Origin: Akkermansiaceae bacterium
Lineage (GTDB): Bacteria; Verrucomicrobiota; Verrucomicrobiia; Verrucomicrobiales; DEV007
NCBI GenBank assembly: GCA_024233005.1
Contig: JACKQE010000007.1
Span: 193,862 to 257,861, forward strand
Length of the DNA stretch: 64,000 nt
Direction: 5' to 3'
Shown: one piece after another, positions 1-8,668 of the stretch
Layout: every line of letters starts with the position of its first letter
Position numbering within the stretch: the stretch's first letter is position 1
Program-made: the position numbers and the translations under genes
Notes under the pieces: generated by a model
Database searches by the model: none
What the model saw: the letters and a program-made list of their open reading frames with translations, nothing else
Told to the model about the DNA's origin: nothing

Positions 1-1
1 C

Positions 2-451
2 CGGTCTTGTTATCGCACCTTCAGTCGTCTGACTGAGAAACCGTGTTACGTGGCTCCTCTCACGGCCCTTTTGTGCCGCCCGCCCGACAAGGCAGTGCTC
101 GATCGGGAACTCGCTCTGACCGGACCGCACACCCGGGTGGCGGTCCATTTCTATGCCAATCCATCCGCATTGGGTGCCATCGTTGCCAAGGTCAAGGTTT
201 TCCCTCCCGGTTCTGTCATCGTGAAGGAAAAACTCAGTTCCCAAAAAACGGTGTCCGAGGTCGCGGGGATGATCAAACGTGAGGCAGGCTACGATCCCCG
301 CAATGGCGACTGGGAATTCTTCTTCGACGCGGCAGACGGAACCTTCTCTACTGGAAAACTCACCAACTGCATCGAATGCCACCGCCGGGCCGATCGGGAT
401 CATGTCTACCGTCTCTGGGATCTGCCTGCGACCAAACGAGAGGTTCAGTGA
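2..451 (+). CDS. Cytochrome P460-like protein, 5' end outside window
   Basis: The reading frame is open from the first complete codon of the window, so the gene very probably begins upstream; the first internal start-like codon (GTG at 50) would cut into the domain. What is visible is the C-terminal part of a cytochrome P460-type domain: the G-P-H-T segment, the P-P-G-S-V-I-V-K-E-K strand that is characteristic of the family, and near the end a C-I-E-C-H motif for covalent haem c attachment. P460 proteins are periplasmic haem enzymes; relatives oxidise hydroxylamine or nitric oxide, and many relatives in Planctomycetota and Verrucomicrobiota have no known substrate. The stop codon TGA abuts the stop codon of the convergent next gene with no base between. 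The family call is fairly firm; the substrate is unknown. Confidence 0.68.
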   Translation, partial: RSCYRTFSRLTEKPCYVAPLTALLCRPPDKAVLDRELALTGPHTRVAVHFYANPSALGAIVAKVKVFPPGSVIVKEKLSSQKTVSEVAGMIKREAGYDPRNGDWEFFFDAADGTFSTGKLTNCIECHRRADRDHVYRLWDLPATKREVQ

Positions 452-1858
452 TCACGCCAATTCCCGGCCGATTTCATCCACGCGGTACCCGAATCCGGGG
501 CCGGCGAGAGTCGAGAAATCCACCACCCCCTCACGGCGTCGGTAGAGTCCGCCATGGACCTGCTCTTCGGGCCGTGAGGCTTCGGGATAAAACTGCATGG
601 CATTGCATTCCACTCCCATGATCGTGCCGGCATGGGCCGCGAGGAGGACATGGGGCACCATCGCCAGCATGGGATTGGTGAGATCCTGCACCATCAGCGT
701 CATCCCATGGGCTTTGGCCCAGCACAGGCTGAGCAGGGCTCCGGTCTGGGTCTTGCAGGTCTTCAGGGCGACCCCGGTCCATCCGAGGGAACGCCCGAGA
801 CGGACATACCGCCAGTCGTGCGCGCTTTCATCCATGAAGAGGGGCTTGCGAGCGCTGACGCTGCGCACGTCGATGCGGTGGGCCTCCAAGTCGTAGGGGA
901 AGGGTTGCTCGACGTAGAGAATGCGCTGGTAGGTCCGGGGATGTTCCTCCTTGAGCCGGTCGAGGATTTCATTGACATAGGCCGGATCGGTCACAGTGCA
1001 GTTGAAATCCGCCGTCAGCCAGTCGACGTCCTCCTCCTCGGCGATCCTTCCGATGCGGACGGTGCGCTCATAGTCCCAGTCCTGGTCGTTTCCGCGCAAC
1101 TTGATTTTCAGGCAGTTCAACCCATCGCGGCGGATCCAGTCCCGCAACAGCACGGGGTAGCCATCGTCCGGTTCGTCGCCTTTCAAATCAGGGGCTTCCA
1201 AAGGATCCAGTCCCCCGACAAGATGCCAGACCGGCAATCGGCTTGGCACGGGAGAGACGAAATAGTCGGCCGGGTATTTTCCGGCAAACAGATCCGCCGG
1301 CGCATCTTCGGCAGGCTCGAGAAAGTGTGAGAGATCCTGCGACAGGAAGTCCGGCCCGTAGGTCTCATACACCGGTCGGTCGTGGAGCCGCCCAAAGGCG
1401 TCGTGCGCGGCAATGTCGAAAAGGGAAAAGCAGACGAGGGCGCCGAGATGGGGGAAATGGGCCGCGGGGGCACGGTTGGCATTCAACCTGGCGCGCAATT
1501 CCTCAAGCCTCGTCTCGCTATAGGCGTGGCCGATCTCGAAGGCATGGCCGGAAGTGGCGTGGAGGGGGAAATCCTCCGCCAGTTGCTTGGTGAAGGCGAC
1601 CATCACCTCGAGGCGTTCGTCATAGGTCAACGCGGCTGGCCAGACCCAGCCGACACTGAGCGGGGTTTCCCCCCAGCCTTCGGCTTCCCGGCCGTCGGTC
1701 CCGCGCACCCGGAGCCGCACCCGCGCACATAGTGCCGAATCCAGCACTTGATTCCCAAACTTGAGTGGCACCCGCATGGTCACCGGGAGGAAGAAAAGTT
1801 CGGCACCGACAATGGTCATGGCGCGGGAGGCGGAGGCTGCAGCTGTGGCGTTTGGCAT
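452..1858 (-). CDS. Enolase-superfamily protein (MLE-like subgroup)
   Basis: The product of about 468 residues has the two-domain plan of the mandelate racemase/muconate lactonizing enzyme group. In the barrel I see a K-I-K pair in C-L-K-I-K-L-R-G, then the metal-ligand series D (T-A-D-F-N), E (Y-V-E-Q-P) and the D-E of F-M-D-E-S, and a further Lys in A-L-K-T-C-K-T. The K-x-K on one side and Lys on the other resemble muconate cycloisomerase, OSBS and dipeptide epimerases rather than the Lys/His mandelate racemase set. It is longer than the usual 360-400 residues because of an insertion between the capping domain and the barrel. No signal peptide is seen, so it is probably cytoplasmic. The start is uncertain: a GTG at 1888 and an ATG at 1819 are also in frame. 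The substrate is not predictable from sequence. Confidence 0.75.
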   Translation of the reverse strand: MPNATAAASASRAMTIVGAELFFLPVTMRVPLKFGNQVLDSALCARVRLRVRGTDGREAEGWGETPLSVGWVWPAALTYDERLEVMVAFTKQLAEDFPLHATSGHAFEIGHAYSETRLEELRARLNANRAPAAHFPHLGALVCFSLFDIAAHDAFGRLHDRPVYETYGPDFLSQDLSHFLEPAEDAPADLFAGKYPADYFVSPVPSRLPVWHLVGGLDPLEAPDLKGDEPDDGYPVLLRDWIRRDGLNCLKIKLRGNDQDWDYERTVRIGRIAEEEDVDWLTADFNCTVTDPAYVNEILDRLKEEHPRTYQRILYVEQPFPYDLEAHRIDVRSVSARKPLFMDESAHDWRYVRLGRSLGWTGVALKTCKTQTGALLSLCWAKAHGMTLMVQDLTNPMLAMVPHVLLAAHAGTIMGVECNAMQFYPEASRPEEQVHGGLYRRREGVVDFSTLAGPGFGYRVDEIGRELA

Positions 1859-2168
1859 GGTGAGGGGAGATAAACGCGCCACTGACACATTGCAATCCGG
1901 TGTTGTCCGAAGTGGAAACGCTCACAACGGCAAAATGGCCTGAGGTCCTTACCCAGACGGAAATGGCGGCACCGTTTTCGGGTAGCCAGCCAGCTCCGGC
2001 GAATTGGAAGGCGGTTCATTTTCCCGTGCCTGCCTCCGAATTCCGGGGTCAAATTTTACTGGTTTCGATAATTGTTGAAATCAGGCTGTCTTTCCCGTTG
2101 CGGGTGAGCCATTTTGCGGTTCACTCCCCGTTTCCCGGTGTCGCAGGAAGCCGGGTGGGACTTTTTTC
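1859..2168. other. Divergent intergenic region between enolase-like gene and mpl
   Basis: This spacer must hold the promoters of both flanking genes. I see no coding potential worth reporting. It is less GC-rich around 2050-2090, where an imperfect 18-base palindrome lies, and it contains a stem-loop at 2102-2126 (nine pairs including two G-T wobbles, seven-base loop) about 42 bases before the mpl start. I could not assign convincing -35 and -10 boxes. Confidence 0.5.
2063..2080. promoter_or_regulatory. Imperfect 18-base palindrome upstream of mpl, possible operator
   Basis: The sequence TTTCGATAATTGTTGAAA reads as two abutting nine-base half-sites that match at seven of nine positions. It lies in the divergent spacer about 90 bases before the mpl start, in the most AT-rich part. 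A dimeric repressor site is one reading; chance is another. No regulator gene is adjacent. Confidence 0.22.
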
Positions 2169-3596
2169 ATGAGCGATCATACAGCAGCAGGCAGCCCGAC
2201 AGACGCGGACCGGGCGAAAACTCATTTCTATTTCATGGGCATTTGCGGCACCGCCATGGGCGCGGTGGCTTCGGCTCTGAAGGTGAAAGGTTTCCGGGTT
2301 TCCGGATCCGATGCCAAGGTCTACCCGCCGATGTCGACTTTCCTCCGGGAGCAGGGCATCGTGCTGACCGAGGGATACAACGCCGCGAACATCCCGGCCG
2401 ATGCCGACTACATCGTGGTGGGCAATGCGTTGGGGCGGGGCAATCCCGAGGTGGAGGAAGTGCTGACACGCCGTCTGCGCTACCGGTCGCTCCCGGAAAC
2501 GTTGAAGGAATTCCACCTTCAGGGCCGGCACAATTATGTCGTCTGCGGCACCCATGGAAAAACCACCACCACCTCGATGCTGGCATGGATGCTGGAATGC
2601 GCCGGACTGGCCCCCGATTTCATGATCGGGGGACTGCCTGAGAATTTCGGCCGGGGTGGCCGCCTCCAGGGCTCGGACTACGTGGTCTTGGAGGGGGATG
2701 AGTACGACACGGCCTTTTTCGACAAACGTTCCAAGTTCGTCCACTACCTGCCCGAGGTGGCTCTCGTCAACAATATCGAATTTGATCACGCGGACATATT
2801 CGACAATCTCGAGGCCATCATCAAAAGCTTCAGTCACATGGTCCGGCTCGTCCCTTCGAACGGGCTCATCATCGTCAATGGTGATGACAAGAACATTGAA
2901 AAGGTCATCGCTTCCGAAGCCCATGCTCCGGTCAAAAAGGTGGGTTTCGGGGAGCACTGCGACGTGCGCATCACCGGAGTGGCCTACCACGGCGAGGTGA
3001 CCTCCTTTGTCCTCGATGGCGAAGCCTTCTCGGTGAAAATGCCCGGCGAATTCAACATCCGCAACGCAGCCATGGCGGCCACGGCGGCCCTCCACGCCGG
3101 CATCACGGCGGAGCAGATCCGCCGGGCTCTGGAATCATTTGCCGGGGTTCGGCGTCGGCAGCAGGTAAGGGGCACCACAGGCCGTGGCGTCACGGTGGTC
3201 GATGACTTCGGACATCACCCCACCGCGATCCGTCAGGCCATCGAGGCCCTGCGGCATCGTTTTCCGGGACGGCGTCTTTGGGCCGCTTTCGAACCCCGCT
3301 CGAACACGACCCGGAGGAAGGTTTTCCAGCACGAACTTCCCGCCGCACTGGCGCTCGCCGACGGAGTCTGTGTCTCCGCCGTGGAGAATGCGGCGAAGGT
3401 TCCCGAGGACGACCGTCTCGATCCCGCTGCGGTGATGGAGGAACTGCGAAGCCTCGGGAGGCCGGCCTTTTATGAGTCAGGGGCCGATGCCATCGTGGAA
3501 CGGTTGAAGCAGGAGGTGGGCGATGGCGATGTGGTGGTCGTCTTCAGCAACGGTGGCTTCGACAACATCCACGACAAGCTGCTCGCGGCGCTCTGA
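2169..3596 (+). CDS. mpl: UDP-N-acetylmuramate:L-Ala-gamma-D-Glu-meso-DAP ligase
   Basis: Mpl joins the murein tripeptide released by wall turnover to UDP-N-acetylmuramate, returning it to cytoplasmic peptidoglycan precursor synthesis. The 475-residue product is close to the usual Mpl length. The N-terminal domain has a G-I-C-G-T-A-M-G nucleotide-type loop (24-31). The central ATP-binding domain carries the P-loop G-T-H-G-K-T-T-T (127-134). The C-terminal domain has D-D-F-G-H-H-P and F-E-P-R-S-N-T, which distinguish Mpl from MurC. The ATG lies after a T-rich leader with no Shine-Dalgarno sequence. No murein gene is adjacent, so it looks like a stand-alone unit. A small CTGGC/GCCAG hairpin follows the stop at 3599-3612 but has no T run. 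The gene implies meso-DAP peptidoglycan with recycling. Confidence 0.93.
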   Translation: MSDHTAAGSPTDADRAKTHFYFMGICGTAMGAVASALKVKGFRVSGSDAKVYPPMSTFLREQGIVLTEGYNAANIPADADYIVVGNALGRGNPEVEEVLTRRLRYRSLPETLKEFHLQGRHNYVVCGTHGKTTTTSMLAWMLECAGLAPDFMIGGLPENFGRGGRLQGSDYVVLEGDEYDTAFFDKRSKFVHYLPEVALVNNIEFDHADIFDNLEAIIKSFSHMVRLVPSNGLIIVNGDDKNIEKVIASEAHAPVKKVGFGEHCDVRITGVAYHGEVTSFVLDGEAFSVKMPGEFNIRNAAMAATAALHAGITAEQIRRALESFAGVRRRQQVRGTTGRGVTVVDDFGHHPTAIRQAIEALRHRFPGRRLWAAFEPRSNTTRRKVFQHELPAALALADGVCVSAVENAAKVPEDDRLDPAAVMEELRSLGRPAFYESGADAIVERLKQEVGDGDVVVVFSNGGFDNIHDKLLAAL

Positions 3597-3624
3597 GCCT
3601 GGCAGAGGCCAGAGACTTGGGCGG

Positions 3625-4944
3625 CTATTCTGACTGTGCTCCCACGGTGTTCACCGCGATGACCCGGTAGGAGTGTGTTTTGCCCGCTTCCGCGGTGGTG
3701 TCGGTGTAGCGCATTTCCACCAGCGGTTGGGTCGGGGTGTCGCTGTACTGCAGATTCTGGAAAATCGGGCGACCAAATGGGTTTTTACCCTGTTCCGGCA
3801 AGGTGGCGAGCACCTTGCCATCGCGTTCGATGATGAAACCCGCCAGTCCGCTTTCCAAATCCGCCAATGCTTCCCAAGTCAGGACGTTGTCTTTGACCCG
3901 CACCTGGGTCGGGGCCGGAGGCGGGGTGGGGTCAACCAGAGCGGTGTCCTTGACATACTGGGACCAAGCCGCCGCGATGGCTTCGTTGGGCAGCCAGATG
4001 GAAGTGGCGATGTCTCCCTTGAAGCTGGCGGCGGGAACCGCCGCGGTGCCAAGGAGCGGGGCCAGTTGGGCGTCGTGAGTGGGCATGGGATGGAGAGGCT
4101 CCCCGGCGTGGTCCGGCAGGCGGGCGGTGAGGCAGGCATCGAGCCAGGGGATCGCGAGATAGCGCTGGTTGCCGCACTCGTGAGCCGTAAAGGGATCCAC
4201 CGCCATTCCGATGAGCGCTCCTTTGGCCCGCATCGCGGTGAAAAACGCTTCATTGGCGGGCCAGACCCCGGCGAACCGGCCTTCCTTTTCGCTGACGCCT
4301 TCCTTGGTGCCAAGGTTGCACAGGATCGGAACACCGAGGGCGGCCTCAGGAATGGTGTGCGTCTTGATCGCGGGGCGGGACGCGTTCGCTTCGAGCAGCG
4401 GCACGCCGGAGCGTAACCAGACTGCGGCGACGCGCTCCGGATGAAGCAGGACCATGCCCCCGGCCCAATGACCTCCGCCGCTGTGTCCCCAGAGAGCCCA
4501 CGGCACCGTGGCGAGTTCGGGATGTCCCGATTTTCCAGCAAGATTGGCGAGAGCCTGTTGGAAGGCCTTGTCGGAGCCGTTGCGGGGATCACACCAGAGC
4601 TGGCACTCCGCCTTGTCCGGTTGCTCATAGGCTGGCGACAGCAGGGCGCAGCCGTGCTTCCTGGCGAGAGCCTGCCAATGCAGGTCGAAGGCTCCGGTGA
4701 GCCCGGACTTGCAGGACCCTTCCCCGCATCCATGCTGGTGCACGATCACCCCGCGGAGGGTTTTGACCTCGGCCGGGATCCACACGGTGTAATTCGCCCC
4801 GAAGGCCAGTTCGCCCGGTTCCGAGGAGGCCTCGTGCCGCACCCGGTAGTAGGGAGGTTCCGCCGGAGGAAACACGTCGTAGGGGGCTTGTTGGGCGGAC
4901 AGCAGGGAGGAGCAGGCGAGGAAGGGAAGGATCAGGCAGCGCAT
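3625..4944 (-). CDS. Exported alpha/beta-hydrolase with C-terminal Fn3-like domain
   Basis: I place the start at the ATG whose product begins M-R-C-L-I-L-P-F-L-A and runs into a signal peptide ending near S-A-Q-Q; a longer reading adds 20 residues with no leader character. The roughly 439-residue product has an alpha/beta-hydrolase core with an oxyanion-loop segment V-H-Q-H-G-C-G and a nucleophile elbow G-H-S-G-G-G (153-158, Ser155). After a proline-rich linker (T-P-P-P-A-P) the last hundred or so residues look like a fibronectin type III fold, ending in S-Y-R-V-I-A-V-N. An exported esterase or PHB-depolymerase-like enzyme is the natural reading; the substrate is unknown. It converges on mpl with 28 bases between stops and diverges from the large forward operon. 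Confidence 0.72.
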   Translation of the reverse strand: MRCLILPFLACSSLLSAQQAPYDVFPPAEPPYYRVRHEASSEPGELAFGANYTVWIPAEVKTLRGVIVHQHGCGEGSCKSGLTGAFDLHWQALARKHGCALLSPAYEQPDKAECQLWCDPRNGSDKAFQQALANLAGKSGHPELATVPWALWGHSGGGHWAGGMVLLHPERVAAVWLRSGVPLLEANASRPAIKTHTIPEAALGVPILCNLGTKEGVSEKEGRFAGVWPANEAFFTAMRAKGALIGMAVDPFTAHECGNQRYLAIPWLDACLTARLPDHAGEPLHPMPTHDAQLAPLLGTAAVPAASFKGDIATSIWLPNEAIAAAWSQYVKDTALVDPTPPPAPTQVRVKDNVLTWEALADLESGLAGFIIERDGKVLATLPEQGKNPFGRPIFQNLQYSDTPTQPLVEMRYTDTTAEAGKTHSYRVIAVNTVGAQSE

Positions 4945-5120
4945 GGGTGGGCAGCAGTGGGGGTTGTCTTCAAACAGGTTCAGCATCGAATAAAAAAAAG
5001 CCAACGAAAGGGGAAAGCGCTGGGAATTCCAAACTTACCTCATTCCCATGCGGCGAAGCACCATAAAAGGCACGCCATTGCGGCGTGGACGAATGCGCAT
5101 CGTTCCGTTGTAATGGGGCG
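4945..5120. promoter_or_regulatory. Divergent promoter region in front of the large forward operon
   Basis: This 176-base spacer separates two divergently transcribed hydrolase genes and is the only substantial non-coding stretch ahead of thirteen closely packed forward genes, so the operon promoter should lie here. It contains an A-rich run near 4990-5000 and a GGAATTCC palindrome near 5027. No regulator gene adjoins and I could not fix a -10/-35 pair. Confidence 0.45.
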
Positions 5121-7208
5121 ATGCAAACCGATCTCTTCACCACCGCCGCTCCTCGCCGGTTGCTCCTCCAGTGGGCCGGTCTCTCGTTGGCCGGTGCCTG
5201 GGACTGGGCCGGGGCAGAGGAGAAAGCCGAAGGGATGGTCCCACTCTGGCGCTTTCCGCGGATGGTGCATGATCACTATCTGCAACGAGTCCGACGTTTC
5301 GAGAAGCAAACCTTGGAACGCAAGGCCGGGCTGAAAACCAAAGCGGATGCAGAGGCTTACGTGCAGGACGTCCGAGAACGCATCCAGAAATGTTTCGGAC
5401 CGTTTCCGGCGACGCGCTCCCCTCTCAATGCCCGGGTCACCAAAACCGTCGAGCGCGATGCCTACCGCATCGAGAATGTCATCTTCGAAAGCCGCCCGGG
5501 ATTTTTCGTCACGGCGAACCTGTATCTGCCAAAAGGCGAAGCCAAGCGTCGACCCGGAGTGGTCGGGACTTGCGGCCATTCCAGCGAAGGCAAGGGAGGG
5601 GAGGCCTACCAGTCTTTTGCCCAGGGCTTGGCCCGCCTCGGTTATGTCGTTCTCATTTACGATCCCCTCGGCCAGGGTGAGCGGGGCATGTATTTCACCC
5701 CGGAGGGCCGGTTGACCTATCCTGGCACGACGAACCAGCACAACATGGCGGGCAACCAGCAGGTGCTGGTGGGCGATTTTCTCGGGAGCTGGCGCGCCTG
5801 GGACGGGATGCGAGCCCTTGACTACCTGTTGACCCGGCCGGAGGTGGATCCGGCACAGGTCGGAGTGACGGGGAACAGCGGCGGCGGGACCATGACGACA
5901 TGGCTCTGCGGGGTGGAGGCTCGCTGGAGCATGGCCGCTCCGAGCTGTTTCGTCACCACCTGGAGGAGGAACTTTGAAAATGAATTGCCACAGGACAGCG
6001 AGCAGTGTCCGCCACGCAGCCTGGCCTTGGGCCTGGACATGGACGACTACCTCGCTGCGATGGCTCCCAAGCCGGTCATCATCCTTGCCAAGGAGAAGGA
6101 TTTCTTTGATGTGCGGGGATCCCGGGAGTCCTACGAGCGACTCCAACGCCTTTACCGATTGCTGGGAGCGGAAGACCGGGTGGGATATTTTGCCGGACCC
6201 ACCGAGCACGGATACAGCATTGAAAATCGCGAGGCCATGTACGGATTTTTCAATGCGGTGACCGGGATCAGTGAGGCGAAAACGGAACCGGCGCTTACCA
6301 TTGAGGCCCAGGAAACCCTCTGGTGCACGGACAAGGGCGCGGTGAACCGGCTCGAAGGCGCCCGCGAGGTGTTTTCGTTCACCGCGGAAAAGGCCCGCCG
6401 CCTGGGGAAGGAGCGCGGACCGGTCGGCGGGGAAGATCTCGCCCGCGCGGTCCGGGAAACCCTGCGCCTGCCCAAACCGGTGGAGACGCCCCCCGACTAC
6501 CGCATTGCCCGGCCTGGTGGGCCTTCCCGGAAATATCCCACGGCGAAGCACATTCACTACTACGTCGACACCGAACCCGGCATGCAGGCGGTCTGCACCT
6601 GGCTGACGGGCGACGAGGCGTGGAATTCCCGTCCCGCCTCGGGACCCGGGGCCCCCGTTCGGGCCGTCCTCTACGTGGCCCATCGTTCCGCCGACCAGGA
6701 ACTCCGGGAGGAGCCGCTGGTGCGGGAAATCTTTGCCCAGGAATCCGGCAAAGCTGATTTCATCGCGGTGGATGTCCGCGGGGTGGGGGAGTCGCTGCCC
6801 GGCACCACCAGCAGCGGTCCTTTGAGCTACTACGGAGCCGATTTCTTTTACGCGTCGTTTGCCAACATGCTGGACCGTCCCTATCTCGGCGGAAAAACCA
6901 CGGATCTGCTGCGGGTCATCGACTGGCTGGTGGCAACCGGACGCCAGGAGATTCACCTCGTGGCGAAAGGTTGGGGCGCGCTTCCCGGTGCCTTCGCGGC
7001 ATTGCTCTCGCCCCAAGTCAAACAAGTGACGTTGCTGCGGGCCTTGACCAGCTACGAGGAGGTTGCCACGACCGAACATTACCAATGGCCCCTCTCCAGT
7101 TTCGTTCCGGGAGTGTTGACGCGCTTTGATCTTCCCGATGTCTACCGTGCGTTGGAAGCCAAAGGGCTGCGGCAAATCGAACCCTGTGGCGGTGCTGATA
7201 AAATCTGA
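5121..7208 (+). CDS. Exported tandem alpha/beta-hydrolase, acetyl-esterase-like
   Basis: The ATG at 5121 gives about 695 residues starting with a short tail, an Arg-Arg pair and a hydrophobic stretch, consistent with export and possibly Tat. The first hydrolase domain (about 90-380) resembles the acetyl-xylan-esterase-like family common in Verrucomicrobiota: L-Y-L-P-K, G-H-S-S-E-G, Y-D-P-L-G-Q-G-E-R, the elbow G-N-S-G-G-G (251-256, Ser253), a candidate acid in K-D-F-F-D and the catalytic His in T-E-H-G-Y-S. The second half (about 490-690) is another alpha/beta fold, but its elbow position reads A-K-G-W-G-A with no Ser, so it looks catalytically dead. As first gene of the operon it probably removes acyl groups from an extracellular or periplasmic polymer. 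A related gene starts at the right edge of the window. Confidence 0.72.
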   Translation: MQTDLFTTAAPRRLLLQWAGLSLAGAWDWAGAEEKAEGMVPLWRFPRMVHDHYLQRVRRFEKQTLERKAGLKTKADAEAYVQDVRERIQKCFGPFPATRSPLNARVTKTVERDAYRIENVIFESRPGFFVTANLYLPKGEAKRRPGVVGTCGHSSEGKGGEAYQSFAQGLARLGYVVLIYDPLGQGERGMYFTPEGRLTYPGTTNQHNMAGNQQVLVGDFLGSWRAWDGMRALDYLLTRPEVDPAQVGVTGNSGGGTMTTWLCGVEARWSMAAPSCFVTTWRRNFENELPQDSEQCPPRSLALGLDMDDYLAAMAPKPVIILAKEKDFFDVRGSRESYERLQRLYRLLGAEDRVGYFAGPTEHGYSIENREAMYGFFNAVTGISEAKTEPALTIEAQETLWCTDKGAVNRLEGAREVFSFTAEKARRLGKERGPVGGEDLARAVRETLRLPKPVETPPDYRIARPGGPSRKYPTAKHIHYYVDTEPGMQAVCTWLTGDEAWNSRPASGPGAPVRAVLYVAHRSADQELREEPLVREIFAQESGKADFIAVDVRGVGESLPGTTSSGPLSYYGADFFYASFANMLDRPYLGGKTTDLLRVIDWLVATGRQEIHLVAKGWGALPGAFAALLSPQVKQVTLLRALTSYEEVATTEHYQWPLSSFVPGVLTRFDLPDVYRALEAKGLRQIEPCGGADKI

Positions 7209-7220
7209 GCTTTTTCTACC

Positions 7221-8645
7221 ATGAGAATCCTGTTTTGTGTTGGTGTCCTTGTTTCATTTCTGCCGATATCCCATGGAGCCGAACCGTTGCTTCGTGCGGG
7301 GGCCGCGGCGGTGGATGTGACCCCGCAGGAATATCCTCTCAACATGCCGGGCGGTTTCAGCGCCAACATGGCCGAAAGTGCCCACGATCCCCTCTTTGCG
7401 CGCGCTCTGGTTCTCAGCGATGGCGTGACCACCGTCGCGATGGTGGTGTTGGACAACCTCGGAGCGGCGCCGGAAGTGCTCGATGAGGCCAAGGCCCTTG
7501 CGGCCGGCAAAACGGGGATTCCGGTGGATCACATGCTCATTTCCTCGACCCACACTCATTCCGGTCCGCCTTCCAACGGCACATCCGGACCTGCCGGAGC
7601 CTACCGCACCCTGCTGGTCGCCGGACTGGCGGAATCCATTGTGCAGGCCAACGGAAGGCTGCAGCCCGCTCAGGTGGGGGCGGCGGCCGCGCCTCTGCCG
7701 GATGAGGTCTTCAACCGGCGCTGGTATCTCAAGCCGGGCAAAATGCCGCTCAATCCGTTTGGTCAAATGGACACCGTGAAAATGAATCCCGGCACCAGTC
7801 CCGATGTGCTGGACCGGCCGGCCGGTCCGACCGATCCGGACATCACGGTGCTTTCCGTCCAGAACGCGAAGCGCAGGCCGCTTGCCCTTTTCGCCAACTA
7901 CTCGCTGCATTATGTCGGTGGGATGGACAAAGCGCAGATTTCCGCGGATTATTTCGGTGAGTTCGCCCGATTGATGCCGTCCCGGGTCCGTGGAGATGAC
8001 AACTTTGTCGCCATGATGTCGAACGGAACCTCGGGAGACATCAACAATATTCCCTTCGGTGTGGTGCGTCCGCCGCGCGCGCCCTTTGAACAGATCCGGA
8101 TCGTCGCCGGGAAAGCCGCCGACACGGCGTGGAAGGCCTATGGCAAGATCGACCAGCACCAGACCGCCGCCCGTCTCGGCATGATCCAGCGGGAGATCAC
8201 TCTGAAATACCGGCGTCCCACCAAAGAACAGGTCGATGAGGCCCGCCGCAGGGTGTTGGTCAAAGATCCGGCGGAGCTTGAGAAACTGCCCCGGCTCGCC
8301 GTGAATTACGCCCACAGCACGATCAACGCCTTCGAGCGCAAGGAGGACACTCTCACCGTCAAACTCCAGGCCATCCGGATCGGGGGGCTTGCGGTCTGCG
8401 GCATTCCGTTCGAAACCTTTGCCGAAATCGGTCTCAACCTCAAGGCGAAGAGCCCCGCCCCCCTGACCATGGTGATCGGTCTTGCCAACGGACGCCACGG
8501 TTACCTGCCCACACCGGAACAGCACCAACTGGGTGGTTATGAGACCTGGCTGGGCACGAATGTCGTCCAGGAGGACACCTCCGTGATCCTGACCGACAAC
8601 CTGCTCGACATGTTGGGAGACCTTTGGAAAGACGGAGCCAACTGA
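7221..8645 (+). CDS. Exported neutral ceramidase-like protein, paralogue 1
   Basis: A clear signal peptide (M-R-I-L-F-C-V-G... ending at S-H-G-A) leads into the N-terminal fold of neutral/alkaline non-lysosomal ceramidases: A-A-A-V-D-V-T-P, D-P-L-F-A-R-A-L-V-L, then the metal-binding-type S-T-H-T-H-S-G-P and Y-S-L-H-Y-V-G-G, and M-S-N-G-T-S-G-D-I-N-N. True ceramidases cleave the amide of ceramide with zinc. These shorter Verrucomicrobiota and Planctomycetota relatives lack the usual C-terminal domain and have no established substrate, so amidase or esterase activity on another acylated compound is equally likely. It lies 12 bases after the esterase and 23 before its own paralogue, with which it shares D-E-V-F-N-R-R-W and V-K-M-N-P. 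Confidence 0.7.
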   Translation: MRILFCVGVLVSFLPISHGAEPLLRAGAAAVDVTPQEYPLNMPGGFSANMAESAHDPLFARALVLSDGVTTVAMVVLDNLGAAPEVLDEAKALAAGKTGIPVDHMLISSTHTHSGPPSNGTSGPAGAYRTLLVAGLAESIVQANGRLQPAQVGAAAAPLPDEVFNRRWYLKPGKMPLNPFGQMDTVKMNPGTSPDVLDRPAGPTDPDITVLSVQNAKRRPLALFANYSLHYVGGMDKAQISADYFGEFARLMPSRVRGDDNFVAMMSNGTSGDINNIPFGVVRPPRAPFEQIRIVAGKAADTAWKAYGKIDQHQTAARLGMIQREITLKYRRPTKEQVDEARRRVLVKDPAELEKLPRLAVNYAHSTINAFERKEDTLTVKLQAIRIGGLAVCGIPFETFAEIGLNLKAKSPAPLTMVIGLANGRHGYLPTPEQHQLGGYETWLGTNVVQEDTSVILTDNLLDMLGDLWKDGAN

Positions 8646-8668
8646 TCCCAAACTGACACCGTCCCGGA

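Noticed and set aside
2121..3095. Reverse frame of 324 codons over mpl
   Set aside because: It is a shadow of mpl in GC-rich DNA; the product has no recognisable domain.
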